Below are positions 17,392 to 26,942 of a DNA stretch of 64,000 bases, piece after piece. Position numbers and translations under genes: made by a program. The notes under the pieces are model-generated. The model saw nothing but the letters and a program-made list of their open reading frames with translations, was not told the DNA's origin and did no database searches. Positions within the stretch are counted from its first letter, which is position 1, and each line of letters begins with the position of its first letter. This DNA comes from Enterovibrio coralii (GTDB lineage Bacteria; Pseudomonadota; Gammaproteobacteria; Enterobacterales; Vibrionaceae): contig NZ_LNTY01000060.1 of NCBI RefSeq assembly GCF_001559595.1, forward strand, positions 62,001 to 126,000. Reading direction: 5' to 3'.

Positions 17392-17428
17392 AAAAAAAGC
17401 GCAGTGGAGTAATCCGCTGCGCTTTTTT
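17392..17428 (+). terminator. terminator after the cold-shock gene
   Basis: The stem aaagcgcagtgga/tccgctgcgcttt (one mismatch) with a four-base loop is followed by a T-run. Confidence 0.85.
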
Positions 17429-17523
17429 GCTATCTGGCGATCCGCTTTTTACCGCGTTGCGGTGTTTTCTCTCTATCTGCTTTTATTTCTTCGCTCTGCG
17501 CACGTCCTCGCTACGCTATCGTT

Positions 17524-17555
17524 TAGCTCCTAGCTCCTAGCTCCTAGCTCCTAGC
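17524..17555. repeat. 7-base tandem repeat tagctcc, four copies
   Basis: The unit tagctcc is repeated exactly four times at 17524-17551, followed by a partial tagc. It lies in a spacer of about 500 bases between the cold-shock gene and the peroxiredoxin gene. The unit could vary in number between strains. No gene is recognised between 17430 and 17780; an open frame on the minus strand (17561-17782) has no family features. Confidence 0.8.
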
Positions 17556-17780
17556 ATTCCTCACATCTGTTTGCATTGGTCTTTACAGGCTCTTTTGTAT
17601 TGCGCTTTCATACGCCTGAATATTCGCATGGCTGAATGAGCCTCAGGCTTTCTAGATACCGCGAAGGGCAAAGGTAGGCGAAGGTTTTGATGGTTTTGAC
17701 GCACAGAGCGGGTAAGACAAAGCAGGAAGCAAAGCGGGGGAGATTGTAGGGAGTGGTGTGGATTTACGAACGCCAGATAC

Positions 17781-17816
17781 AAAAAGGGCCCGGTGGTCCG
17801 GGCCTCATATTTTTTT
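17781..17816. terminator. terminator after the peroxiredoxin gene
   Basis: The stem ggcccgg/ccgggcc with loop tggt has A-run and T-run flanks on both sides, so it can act in both directions. It serves the minus-strand peroxiredoxin gene. Confidence 0.75.
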
Positions 17817-17880
17817 AAGCTGACTTATTGGCTTTACGCTTACGCGTTAGAGACTGCTGTTGAGGGGCAGTCAGACCAAA

Positions 17881-18483
17881 TTACAGGTCTTCAGTGTGCT
17901 CAGACAGGTAAGCTGCAACGCCCTTTGGAGATGCGTCCATACCTGCTTTACCTTCTTCCCATTGTGCTGGGCAAACTTCACCGTTCTTCTGGTGGAAGTT
18001 CAGTGCGTCAACCATACGCAGCATCTCGTCGATGTTACGGCCCAGTGGCAGGTCGTTAACTACTTGGTGGCGAACCAGACCGTCTTCGTCGATCAGGAAA
18101 GAACCACGGAATGCTACACCAGCTTCTGGGTGCTCAACGTCGTACGCTTTACAGATTTCGTGCTTAACGTCAGCTACCAGAGGGTATTTAACTTGGCCGA
18201 TACCGCCGTCTTCAACAGCAGTGTTACGCCATGCGTTGTGAGAGAACTGAGAGTCGATAGAAACACCGATTACTTCTACGCCCTTAGCTTGGAAGTCTGC
18301 GTGACGCTTGTCGAAAGCGATCAGCTCAGAAGGACATACGAAGGTGAAGTCCAGCGGGTAGAAGAACAGAACTGCTTTCTTACCTTTGGTGAACTCTTTC
18401 AGGTTGAAGTTTTCTACGATTTCACCATTGCCCAGTACTGCTGCTGCAGTGAAGTCTGGGGCTTGACGGCCAACTAGTACCAT
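17881..18483 (-). CDS. typical 2-Cys peroxiredoxin (AhpC/Prx1 type)
   Basis: The protein has 200 residues. The peroxidatic cysteine is C50 in DFTFVCPSE and the resolving cysteine is C171 in GEVCPAQW. It reduces hydrogen peroxide and organic peroxides; the electron donor (thioredoxin or AhpF) is not encoded nearby. It is divergent from oxyR with about 130 bases between them, which suggests direct control by OxyR. The sequence is closer to the PrxI/tryparedoxin-peroxidase-like group than to E. coli AhpC, so I leave the symbol empty. Confidence 0.95.
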   Translation of the reverse strand: MVLVGRQAPDFTAAAVLGNGEIVENFNLKEFTKGKKAVLFFYPLDFTFVCPSELIAFDKRHADFQAKGVEVIGVSIDSQFSHNAWRNTAVEDGGIGQVKYPLVADVKHEICKAYDVEHPEAGVAFRGSFLIDEDGLVRHQVVNDLPLGRNIDEMLRMVDALNFHQKNGEVCPAQWEEGKAGMDASPKGVAAYLSEHTEDL

Positions 18484-18613
18484 TTCTCAGCTCCTAAAAA
18501 TGTTTGCGTATCAGGCGCTAACGCCTCGATTCATCTATGAACGGGACAAACTATAATGGAACTGCTAAATTGAAAAAAGTGGATTTAATAGATTAATGTA
18601 ATCGGAAAAATCG

Positions 18614-19510
18614 ATGACAAAGTTCCCTTCTCTCAAACAACTCCATTATTTGGTCACATTGTATGAAACCCGCCACTTTGGCGAGGCGGCAAAACAATGC
18701 TTCGTTAGTCAGTCTACACTAAGTTCCGGTATCCAAAACCTAGAAGATCTGATCGGATCTCAGCTTATTGAGCGCGATAACAAAACGCTTGTATTCTCTG
18801 CAATCGGCGAAGATGTGGTGTCTCGTAGTCGCGAAATTTTGGCACGCAGCCAAGATTTGATGGAACTGACTCAGGTCAATGATAGCCCGATGCAGGGCAA
18901 GCTGCGTGTTGGGTGTATTCCGACCATTGCGCCTTTCCTTCTGTGCGATTTGGTACAGGCAGTGAATAAACAATACCCTGAGCTGGATTTGCTGCTGCGC
19001 GAAGATACCACGGCCAACTTGCTTTCTGCGCTGAAAAGCGGGGAGATGGATGTGCTTATACTGGCGCTGCCGGTTGATATTGGCAGCATGGCGAGCCGCG
19101 TGGTGGGGCGTGATGCGTTTAGAATGGTGATGAGTAAGTTTCAGGCGGCGCAGGTGCATTTGCCGCTGAGCTATTCTGACTTGCCGGATGAATCTGTCTT
19201 TTTACTTGAGCGTGAGCACTGCCTGACCGATCATGCGGTGTCAGCGTGCAAGCTCACCACCACTGAGAAGATTAATCCGTTTACTGCAACCAGCCTTCAT
19301 ACACTGGTACAAATGGTGGCGAATGGCTTAGGCACAACGTTTATTCCGCAGATGGCCATTAATCATGGCCTGATTGATAACCTGAACTTGGCGGTGGTGC
19401 AGCCACCAGGTCAAGAAGCCTATCGAGAGATTGGTTTGGTATGGCGGCCTACGTCTAGCCGAAAAGCCACGTTCGATGTGCTTGCTGAGTTGGTCGAAAC
19501 CTTGCTTTAA
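18614..19510 (+). CDS. oxyR: hydrogen-peroxide-sensing regulator OxyR
   Basis: The protein has 298 residues and is LysR-type. The N-terminal helix-turn-helix reads HFGEAAKQCFVSQSTLSSGIQ. The redox pair is C203 and C212, nine apart, in EHCLTDHAVSAC, as in OxyR C199/C208. Oxidation forms a disulfide and turns on peroxide defence genes. The divergent peroxiredoxin gene is the likely target. LysR-type proteins usually repress their own gene from the shared region. Confidence 0.95.
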   Translation: MTKFPSLKQLHYLVTLYETRHFGEAAKQCFVSQSTLSSGIQNLEDLIGSQLIERDNKTLVFSAIGEDVVSRSREILARSQDLMELTQVNDSPMQGKLRVGCIPTIAPFLLCDLVQAVNKQYPELDLLLREDTTANLLSALKSGEMDVLILALPVDIGSMASRVVGRDAFRMVMSKFQAAQVHLPLSYSDLPDESVFLLEREHCLTDHAVSACKLTTTEKINPFTATSLHTLVQMVANGLGTTFIPQMAINHGLIDNLNLAVVQPPGQEAYREIGLVWRPTSSRKATFDVLAELVETLL

Positions 19511-20243
19511 ATGCCTTCTCTTTTTGGGGCTCTTGCCTTCGTTTTTGTTTAGTACGTCCGGGCGTGCAGATCTCGTTACCGGACGTCATTCCATGTGTTC
19601 TTCTCTCAAAACGATGAAATAGCCCTGCATTTTTCATCCAAGCTTACGGCTTTGAGTAATTCGAGAAAAGTTTGATGTTATATGCTGACTATTTTCTTTC
19701 TCGTAGATGAATACTCCAAAATGGCAAAAGAAAGTCTTCTGCAATTTTGAAACTAACTTCTGTAGTTCAGCCTACATATTTTTCTCCGCTTATTAAGCGG
19801 TTACAACACACTTCTGTACACGCCCTCAAAATTTCACAATTGTTAACTTTTTGTTATGAAAAGATTTTCTGCAAATATGGCGTTCTGCTGCTACGTTTAA
19901 AACGTGGCATTTTCTCTGTTTATGAAAATGCGGAATAAGTAATTTAATTACGTAAGTCATTACAAAAATGCAACCTTGGGATGATTTGACTCTTCACGGA
20001 ATAAGAATCTGCTATTTGTTTTAATTTAGTGTTTTGAGTTAAAACTCTATTGCCGTTTAAATCATTGAAATTAAACAGTTTCAATGTATTTATACTTAAG
20101 TCTAATGCGTTGGTGGGTGTTGACGTGCTTCGATAAATACGCAAGTTTATTGAAGAGTTTGGAGCAGATTGAAGCCAATGTGTTGCGCTAAGGAATAGTG
20201 TTCAATGTTGTGATTTGGTTACAAATGAAAATGGAGGAATGAC
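19511..20243. other. long AT-rich spacer upstream of aceBA
   Basis: I see no supported gene in 730 bases. Small hairpins occur: ccgctt/aagcgg near 19787 and gcattttc/gaaaatgc near 19911-19933. The last part must contain the aceB promoter and control sites for glyoxylate-shunt regulation. GGAGG precedes the aceB start. Open frames here start with non-ATG codons and show no protein-like features. Confidence 0.45.
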
Positions 20244-21851
20244 ATGGATTTGCAAGCACAACAAACTTCATCGCAATTTTCGTTCAACCCACCCATCACG
20301 GATCAAGAATCGGATGTCTTGACGGATGAAGCACTTGCATTTCTCCACAAGCTTGCGACCCGCTTTGCACATCGCGTCCCTGAGCTGTTAGCAGCGCGTG
20401 AAGCGCGCCAAGCACAGTTTGATGCTGGCGGTGTGCCTGATTTCTTGCCGCAGACGGAATCCATTCGCCAAGGTAATTGGAAAATCCGTGGCATTCCTGA
20501 AGACTTGCAGGATCGCCGTTTGGAAATTACGGGCCCACCAGAGCGCAAAATGGTGATCAACGCGCTCAACGCCAATGTGAAGGTCTTCATGGCGGACTTT
20601 GAAGATTCGTTTTCTCCCGTGTGGGGGCCTGTGCTGCAAGGTCAGCGTAACCTGACTGACGCGATTGCACGCACCATCTCTTACAACAACCCCGCGACGG
20701 GCAAACATTACGCGCTGGGTGATGATCCTGCTGTGCTGATTTGCCGCGTGCGCGGTCTGCATTTGAAAGAAAAGCACGTATTGTTGGACGGTAAGCCAAT
20801 TCCGGGCGCACTGTTCGATTTCGGCCTGTATTTCTTCCGTAACCATAAGGCCTTGCTGGAAAACGGCTCTGGTCCTTACTTCTACTTGCCAAAGCTGCAA
20901 GCGCACCAAGAAGCGGCGTGGTGGAATGATGTGTTCTGTTTTGCCGAAGACGAATTTGGCCTGTCTCGCGGCACCATCAAAGCGACCATTTTGATTGAGA
21001 CCTTGCCGGCGGTGTTTGAGATGGATGAAATCCTGCACAGCCTGAAAGACCACATCGTGGCACTGAACTGTGGCCGTTGGGATTACATCTTTAGCTACAT
21101 CAAAACGTTCCGTAATCACCCAGACCGTGTCTTGCCAGACCGTCAGGTGGTAACGATGGAAAAACCGTTTTTGAACGCTTACTCGCGTTTACTGGTGAAA
21201 ACCTGTCACCGCCGCGGCGCGATGGCAATGGGAGGTATGGCTGCATTTATTCCGTCCAAAGACCCAGAGAAAAATGCGTGGGTGCTGGAGAAAATCACCT
21301 CTGACAAATCACTTGAAGCGAATAACGGCCACGACGGTACTTGGGTGGCGCACCCAGGTCTGGCTGACACAGCAAAAGCCGTGTTTGATGCGGCATTGGG
21401 CAACAGAAAGAATCAGTTAGATGTGACCCGTGCGGAAGATGCACCCATCACGTCGAAAGAGCTGACGGAACCTTGCGATGGAGAGCGCACCGAAGAAGGC
21501 ATGCGACATAACATTCGTGTGGCGGTGCAGTACATCGAAGCATGGATTTCGGGGAATGGCTGTGTGCCTATTTACGGTCTGATGGAAGATGCGGCGACCG
21601 CAGAAATCTCTCGTGCGTCTATCTGGCAGTGGATCAAGCATGAGAAGGCACTAAGCAATGGAAAAACCGTAACGGCTGATTTCTTCCGTGCCTGTTTGGA
21701 CGAAGAAATGGCTGTACTAAAAGAAGAACTCGGCGAGGAATTGTTTAACCGCGGTAAGTATCGTCAGGGGGCCAGTTTGATGGAGCAACTGACCACGAGC
21801 GATGAGCTGGCGGACTTCCTGACATTGTCGGGCTATGAGCTACTGGATTGA
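20244..21851 (+). CDS. aceB: malate synthase A
   Basis: The protein has 535 residues, the size of malate synthase A. Family signatures include FMADFEDSFSPVW, ILIETLPAVFEM and GRWDYIFSYIK, with the catalytic acidic residue in the late part. It condenses glyoxylate with acetyl-CoA to malate in the glyoxylate shunt. aceA follows 54 bases downstream, so the pair forms an operon. No aceK is seen after aceA. Confidence 0.98.
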   Translation: MDLQAQQTSSQFSFNPPITDQESDVLTDEALAFLHKLATRFAHRVPELLAAREARQAQFDAGGVPDFLPQTESIRQGNWKIRGIPEDLQDRRLEITGPPERKMVINALNANVKVFMADFEDSFSPVWGPVLQGQRNLTDAIARTISYNNPATGKHYALGDDPAVLICRVRGLHLKEKHVLLDGKPIPGALFDFGLYFFRNHKALLENGSGPYFYLPKLQAHQEAAWWNDVFCFAEDEFGLSRGTIKATILIETLPAVFEMDEILHSLKDHIVALNCGRWDYIFSYIKTFRNHPDRVLPDRQVVTMEKPFLNAYSRLLVKTCHRRGAMAMGGMAAFIPSKDPEKNAWVLEKITSDKSLEANNGHDGTWVAHPGLADTAKAVFDAALGNRKNQLDVTRAEDAPITSKELTEPCDGERTEEGMRHNIRVAVQYIEAWISGNGCVPIYGLMEDAATAEISRASIWQWIKHEKALSNGKTVTADFFRACLDEEMAVLKEELGEELFNRGKYRQGASLMEQLTTSDELADFLTLSGYELLD

Positions 21852-21905
21852 GTACTGAGTGAATTTAAAACCTATCAACTTTGCACATTGAGAGAGGGAA
21901 GCACA

Positions 21906-23210
21906 ATGACACTGACGAGACAACAGCAAATCGACGCGCTGAAAAAAGACTGGGAAGAGAACCCACGTTGGAAGAATGTGAAGCGCACATACACTGCAGA
22001 AGAAGTTGTGGAACTTCGCGGCTCTTTTGTACCGGAACAAACTATCGCTCAGCGTGGCGCAGAGAAGTTGTGGGATCTCGTCAATGGTTCAGCGAAAAAG
22101 GGTTATGTGAACTGTTTGGGTGCACTGACCGGTGGTCAGGCGGTTCAACAGGCAAAAGCAGGTATTGAAGCGATTTATCTGTCCGGCTGGCAGGTGGCGG
22201 CGGATAACAACACGGCTTCGAGCATGTACCCAGACCAATCACTGTACCCAGTAGACTCTGTACCTGCGGTAGTTAAGCGCATTAACAACGCATTCCGTCG
22301 TGCTGACCAAATTCAGTGGTCTAAAGGCGAAACGCCAGAAACGGGTACAGATTACTTCCTGCCGATCGTGGCAGATGCGGAAGCTGGCTTTGGCGGTGTG
22401 CTGAATGCCTATGAGCTGATGAAGCATATGATTGAAGCCGGTGCTGCGGGCGTTCACTTTGAAGACCAGCTGGCATCAGTGAAAAAATGTGGCCATATGG
22501 GCGGTAAGGTACTGGTTCCGACTCAAGAAGCCGTTCAGAAACTGATTGCTGCGCGTCTTGCCGCTGACGTTGCAGGGACAACGACGCTAGTTATTGCACG
22601 TACCGATGCGAACGCTGCAGATTTGCTGACCTCAGATTGCGACCCGTACGATAAAGACTTTATCGAAGGTGAGCGCACGGCAGAAGGCTTCTACAAAGTG
22701 CGTGCGGGTATCGACCAAGCTATCGCACGTGGTCTTGCTTACGCACCGTATGCTGATTTGGTGTGGTGTGAAACGGCAAAACCTGATCTGGAAGAAGCAC
22801 GCCAGTTCGCGGAAGCGATTCTGGCTGAATACCCAGACCAACTGCTGGCTTACAACTGTTCGCCTTCGTTCAACTGGGAGAAGAACCTCGACGCAGACAC
22901 CATCGCGCGCTTCCAGCAAGAGTTGTCAGACATGGGGTACAAATACCAGTTCATTACACTGGCAGGTATCCACAACATGTGGTTCAACATGTTCGAGCTG
23001 GCCCATGCTTACGCGCAAGGCGAAGGTATGCGTCACTACGTTGAAAAAGTGCAGCGTCCAGAGTTTGCTGCAGCAGAGAAGGGATACACCTTCGTGGCTC
23101 ACCAACAAGAAGTGGGTACTGGTTACTTCGACAAAATGACCAACACCATTCAAGGTGGCGCGTCATCAGTAACAGCACTGACAGGTTCAACAGAAGAAGA
23201 TCAGTTCTAA
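21906..23210 (+). CDS. aceA: isocitrate lyase
   Basis: The protein has 434 residues from the ATG at 21906, equal to E. coli AceA; an upstream in-frame start at 21888 lacks a better site, whereas GAGAGG precedes 21906. The active-site motif KKCGHMGGKVL (catalytic Cys) is present, and so are IVADAEAGFGG and NCSPSFNW. It splits isocitrate into glyoxylate and succinate. Confidence 0.98.
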   Translation: MTLTRQQQIDALKKDWEENPRWKNVKRTYTAEEVVELRGSFVPEQTIAQRGAEKLWDLVNGSAKKGYVNCLGALTGGQAVQQAKAGIEAIYLSGWQVAADNNTASSMYPDQSLYPVDSVPAVVKRINNAFRRADQIQWSKGETPETGTDYFLPIVADAEAGFGGVLNAYELMKHMIEAGAAGVHFEDQLASVKKCGHMGGKVLVPTQEAVQKLIAARLAADVAGTTTLVIARTDANAADLLTSDCDPYDKDFIEGERTAEGFYKVRAGIDQAIARGLAYAPYADLVWCETAKPDLEEARQFAEAILAEYPDQLLAYNCSPSFNWEKNLDADTIARFQQELSDMGYKYQFITLAGIHNMWFNMFELAHAYAQGEGMRHYVEKVQRPEFAAAEKGYTFVAHQQEVGTGYFDKMTNTIQGGASSVTALTGSTEEDQF

Positions 23211-23279
23211 AAGCACCAGCTTTAATCGCATAGGTCATCCAAGAAACAGGAAGCCCAAGAATCCGCCAATGCGATTACC

Positions 23280-23310
23280 AAAGCGACCCCTTAGGGTCGC
23301 TTTTCTTTTT
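23280..23310. terminator. shared terminator of aceBA and acpH
   Basis: The stem aagcgaccc/gggtcgctt has loop ctta. A T-rich run follows on the plus strand. The acpH stop codon lies inside the hairpin, so the two convergent genes share this structure. Confidence 0.8.
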
Positions 23311-23902
23311 GCTGTTTTCGAAAGTGTTTAGCTGAGGCGAGGACATCGTTGTAAATCGCCGGAAATTCATCGAGCAGTGTGTCGCGATGCACAACCAGTG
23401 TGGCAGCTGTATCGGCCAATGGTCCCATGCGAGGACTGCGCATCGACATGCGTTTTAACACAAAAGGAAGCGTTTCAATGTCTTGATAAGACGGGAGCCA
23501 TTGCTCTTTCCACATCTTGTCATACATAAACAGAAAGTGCTCCGGGAGCGGGTAGGGCTCATGGCTTATAGCCGAGCGGCTTTGGTGCTCAGTATCTAGA
23601 AGAAACTGGGTAAATGGCTGGTGGTGGAACTGCTGCCACTGTGTCGTTAGGGCGTGATCCCAGAAAATATCCAATGCGATGGCACTGAATCGATAAAGGT
23701 GCTTGGGAAATAGCGCGCGGCAACGTTTTATCGCATCGAGCGAATCAATGTAGCTGTCTACGTGTCGGTGAAGATAAACACCGTCCACGGTTTCTTCACT
23801 AAAACGTCCGTCAGGTTTACCCCGAACAAAGTCCGCCAGCAAATTGCCCATGGGCTGGCTTTGGCACTCGGTTGCAATGTGCAGGTGTGCGAGGAAATTC
23901 AA
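23291..23902 (-). CDS. acpH: acyl-carrier-protein phosphodiesterase
   Basis: The protein has 203 residues and begins MNFLAHLHIA, the family signature. It continues with MGNLLADFVRG, HRHVDSYIDSL and LDIFWDHAL, which hold metal-binding His/Asp residues of the HD-like fold. It removes 4'-phosphopantetheine from acyl carrier protein. It lies just downstream of the CBS-domain gene on the same strand. Confidence 0.95.
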   Translation of the reverse strand: MNFLAHLHIATECQSQPMGNLLADFVRGKPDGRFSEETVDGVYLHRHVDSYIDSLDAIKRCRALFPKHLYRFSAIALDIFWDHALTTQWQQFHHQPFTQFLLDTEHQSRSAISHEPYPLPEHFLFMYDKMWKEQWLPSYQDIETLPFVLKRMSMRSPRMGPLADTAATLVVHRDTLLDEFPAIYNDVLASAKHFRKQQKEKRP

Positions 23903-23923
23903 TCCACCTCACTTACTGCTTTG

Positions 23924-24378
23924 TTACGCGGCGTCGTCGCTCTCTTCTAGCTCTAGCGGCTCGGCTTCTTCTTGCAACTCAATCAAGGTAATAGCAATCG
24001 CAACAAAGTCAGAGTCTGTAATGATTCCTACTAGCTTATCGTGATGCACGACAGGAAGGCAGCCAATTTTGTGCTTTTGCATGTAAAGGGCTGCCGCTTT
24101 TAAGCCTGCGTTGGGCGAGACGGTAAACAGTGGACGATCCAGAAAACGCGCCAGCGTTGCTTGCATTGGGTCATTGTCACTCACGTCTTTTTCAAGCTAG
24201 AGCTTTGCGCCGAGAGCACATCACGTTGTGTGATAAGGCCTTCCAAGCTGTTGTCTTCAGACACGATGGGAATATGACGAATTCGTTTGGAATCCATCAG
24301 GCACTTTGCGTCGTTTATCGTATGCTTAATAGACAGCGTATGCGGTTCTGACGTCATCATTTCCTTTACGGTAAGCAT
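23924..24378 (-). CDS. two-CBS-domain protein (one frame break)
   Basis: Reconstructed length is 151 residues, starting MLTVKEMMTSEPHTL at 24378 after AGGAGG. One base is missing near 24196, where the coding strand reads AGCTTG instead of AGCCTTG. Correction joins ...QSSSLEKDVSDNDPM and gives two CBS domains (about residues 1-62 and 80-140). Uncorrected, the two halves look like two genes, 23924-24184 and 24181-24501. CBS pairs bind adenosine nucleotides and regulate partner proteins; a small free-standing pair like this has no assigned target. The C-terminus is acidic (EEAEPLELEESDD). Confidence 0.88.
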
Positions 24379-24557
24379 ATGACCTCCTAATTCCATAAAA
24401 ACTACGGGGTTATAAGCTGAATGTAGCGAAAATGTATCGAGATTTAGGTGATGGCATTCATGTTTTCTAACTGCAATACGTAATCTCTTTTGCGCGCTCA
24501 TTTAGAAACTGCCTGACGTGATCAGGCTGTTGGTTTCGAAGCTATTTAGGGGGAACT

Positions 24558-25528
24558 ATGCGAAAACTGATGACTCTGATTGTTTTGCTTTGGTCGCTTC
24601 CACTCCTTGCCGCAGATAAATCGCCGAATGTCGTTGGGGGGAGCGATGCTGTGATAACGGATGCGCCGTGGCAGGCGTTTGTCCGTATCGGAAACAGTTT
24701 TTGTGGTGGTGTGGTGATAGCCAGCAACTGGATACTGACAGCCGCCCACTGTCTCGATACCGCGGACGACGATGATCCCTTCTCTTTGGCACCAGCCAGC
24801 TCTGTCAGCGTTTACACTGGCACTGCCGAGACGTTCGGGGCAAATTTCTCGAGTTTTCAATCTGGGGTGTCGGCGGTTTACGCAACAGTGCTTATAACAA
24901 AGATACGCTCGAAAACGATATTGCTATCATCAAGTTATCGTCAAATGTGAATGCCAATGCAGCAGCGGTGCAATTGCCAAACAGCACAGTTCAAGCGGCT
25001 GTCGATGCGACGGCGAACCTTTCTGCCAAGGACATGTTGCTGACAGGTTGGGGGTATAAAGATACTGGCCGCTCGGTGTCGACAAATACTTTGCAAAAAG
25101 CAGATGTTTCCGCGATTTCGGATGCTTCCTGCGCCTCATCTTGGGGAACCACCGTCAGCGGTGTTAGCGATTATCAGAGCAAGTTCTTCTGCGCCCAAGA
25201 GTCAGGAATCGGTGCATGTAACGGTGACTCGGGTGGGCCGCTGATTTGGTATGATCCGTCTCGCTCCGGTGATTCAGACGGCGGCGCGACGTTAATCGGC
25301 CTTGTCAGCTTTGGGGCCGCCGCGCAATGTGCTTCGCCCTCCTTTCCAGATGTATATACCCAAGTGGCAAACTATCTAAGCTGGATCTCTAGTTGTCAGG
25401 CAGGTTCGTGCGCTGCGTCAACGTCTGTTGCATCAACGTCGGGCGGCGGAGGTGGGTCGTTCTCTCCAGTAGCTTTGGCGGCATTGTTATTATTAGCGAT
25501 TCGCGGCCTTTCAACAAAGCGCCACTAA
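24558..25528 (+). CDS. secreted chymotrypsin-fold serine protease 1, GlyGly-CTERM (one frame break)
   Basis: Reconstructed length is 323 residues. A signal peptide covers about residues 1-19. The catalytic triad is H64 (LTAAHC), D121 (LENDIAI) and S225 (NGDSGGPL). One A is missing at 24884-24885 (GCAAAC became GCAAC); correction gives AVYANSAYNKDTLEND. The C-terminus has a serine-rich linker, then GGGGGSFSP, a hydrophobic segment and a basic tail RGLSTKRH. This is the GlyGly-CTERM sorting signal, processed by rhombosortase and linked to type II secretion in Vibrio. The mature N-terminus would be VVGGSD, preceded by Asn rather than Arg. It is the first of three tandem paralogues. Confidence 0.9.
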
Positions 25529-25730
25529 TTAAACTTTTCGCAAGCCGTTCGTTTAGCTCGAGCGGCTTTGTTCAAATGTGCTCACATTGATTTAATTTGT
25601 AATAAAAACGAGATTTGTAACGTATAAATAAATAGTTGCCCCCCTTCTTGCAGTCTGTTCATATCAGTTTTTGCACTTCTTCTGTATCGTCATGCTTGCG
25701 CGTTAATCTTTTTAATTTTCAGGTGCATGG

Positions 25731-26741
25731 ATGATGAAAAAGAAATGGCTAGGAATGCTGCTTCCATTGTTTGGCTCGTTGGGAACCCACTTGATTTATG
25801 CTGCAGAGATACAACCATTGATTGTAAATGGCTCTGACGTTTCTATCAGTGATGCGCCCTGGCAGGTGTATTTACGTGGAACAAACGGAGCTTCTACTGT
25901 CGGATGCGGTGGGTCGATCATCGCTGATAACTATGTATTAACCGCTGCACACTGTTTGTATGCATATAGCTCATATACATTCACTGTTTACGCTGGGAAT
26001 GCTGAGTGGCGGGACGGATCTCAGCATGTTGTTACAGCAAGGTACATACACGAAGATTATGACAATACGAACTTATTGAATGATATTGCTTTGGTAAAAA
26101 TATCAGGAACCTTGCCCGCCAATACAAAAGCTATCCAGCTAGTCAGTGAAGACAATCAAACCGCTTTTGACAATGAAGCTGCGACCAATACACAAGATAA
26201 CCTTACCGTAACGGGGTGGGGGACGACGACGCAAAATAGACAAAATGCTGCAGAGCGTCTGCAAGGGACAACAATGACAGGTGTCGCTGACGCAGTTTGT
26301 TACTGGAATCAGGACAGCAACAATAATTACTCTCAGCAACTTGCTGATATGACCATTTGTGCAAACAATGACGAGGAAAAAGGGGCCTGCACGGGTGACT
26401 CTGGAGGACCTCTGGTTTGGAAAGACCCCTCTCATGCCAGTGATTCTGATGGTGGAAGTCGATTGATTGGTGTTGTCAGTTTCACTTGGGTCACTGAGTG
26501 TGCAAACACCTCCTATCCAGATGGTTTTGCTGAAGTTAGCAATTACCTGTCTTGGATATCAGAGAAAATCACCGCTAGCGGTGGAGACGGTGATTCTGTT
26601 ACTGGTGGCGGAACGGGTGGTTCTGGCAATGGGGGAGCGTTAGTCGGCGGCGGTGGCAGTTTCCCACTGCTTTCACTTCTGATGCTGGTGATTTCGAGTC
26701 TCAGCCAGCGAATGAAATCTCCCAGAAAATGCCCACGTTAA
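25731..26741 (+). CDS. secreted chymotrypsin-fold serine protease 2, GlyGly-CTERM
   Basis: The protein has 336 residues with a signal peptide (about 1-24). The triad is H74, D118 and S224 (CTGDSGGP). The residue at the trypsin position 189 equivalent is Gly, so Arg/Lys specificity is not expected. The mature start IVNGS follows Leu, unlike trypsinogens. The C-terminus carries a glycine-rich linker, GGGGSFPLL, a hydrophobic stretch and the basic tail QRMKSPRK. It is collinear with protease 3 without gaps over the first 230 residues. VesA/VesB-like proteases of Vibrio cholerae are the nearest described group I can name. Confidence 0.93.
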   Translation: MMKKKWLGMLLPLFGSLGTHLIYAAEIQPLIVNGSDVSISDAPWQVYLRGTNGASTVGCGGSIIADNYVLTAAHCLYAYSSYTFTVYAGNAEWRDGSQHVVTARYIHEDYDNTNLLNDIALVKISGTLPANTKAIQLVSEDNQTAFDNEAATNTQDNLTVTGWGTTTQNRQNAAERLQGTTMTGVADAVCYWNQDSNNNYSQQLADMTICANNDEEKGACTGDSGGPLVWKDPSHASDSDGGSRLIGVVSFTWVTECANTSYPDGFAEVSNYLSWISEKITASGGDGDSVTGGGTGGSGNGGALVGGGGSFPLLSLLMLVISSLSQRMKSPRKCPR

Positions 26742-26942
26742 ACCTTAATGCGTGCCGATCGAACCATATGATTTGGTCGGCATATGTCTGCTCTTCATTG
26801 TCACTTGCTTGCCTCTAATTTAAGAAAATTGTTGTATTAAATAGAAACGCGCTTTACACCAACCTTCATCCATATACCTAGCAATCAGCATCCGCTATCG
26901 TCAATTTGCCCACCTATGCAGTGAATAAAAGAGGGTACAAGG

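Noticed and set aside
17561..17782. A 73-codon minus-strand frame beside the tandem repeat
   Set aside because: No family features, and its far end overlaps a clear terminator region.
19747..19938. A 63-codon frame upstream of aceB
   Set aside because: It begins with TTG, has no ribosome site and looks like AT-rich noncoding sequence.
23924..24501. Two separate single-CBS-domain genes
   Set aside because: A missing C at 24196 explains the split; together they form the usual two-domain protein with a good ribosome site at 24378.
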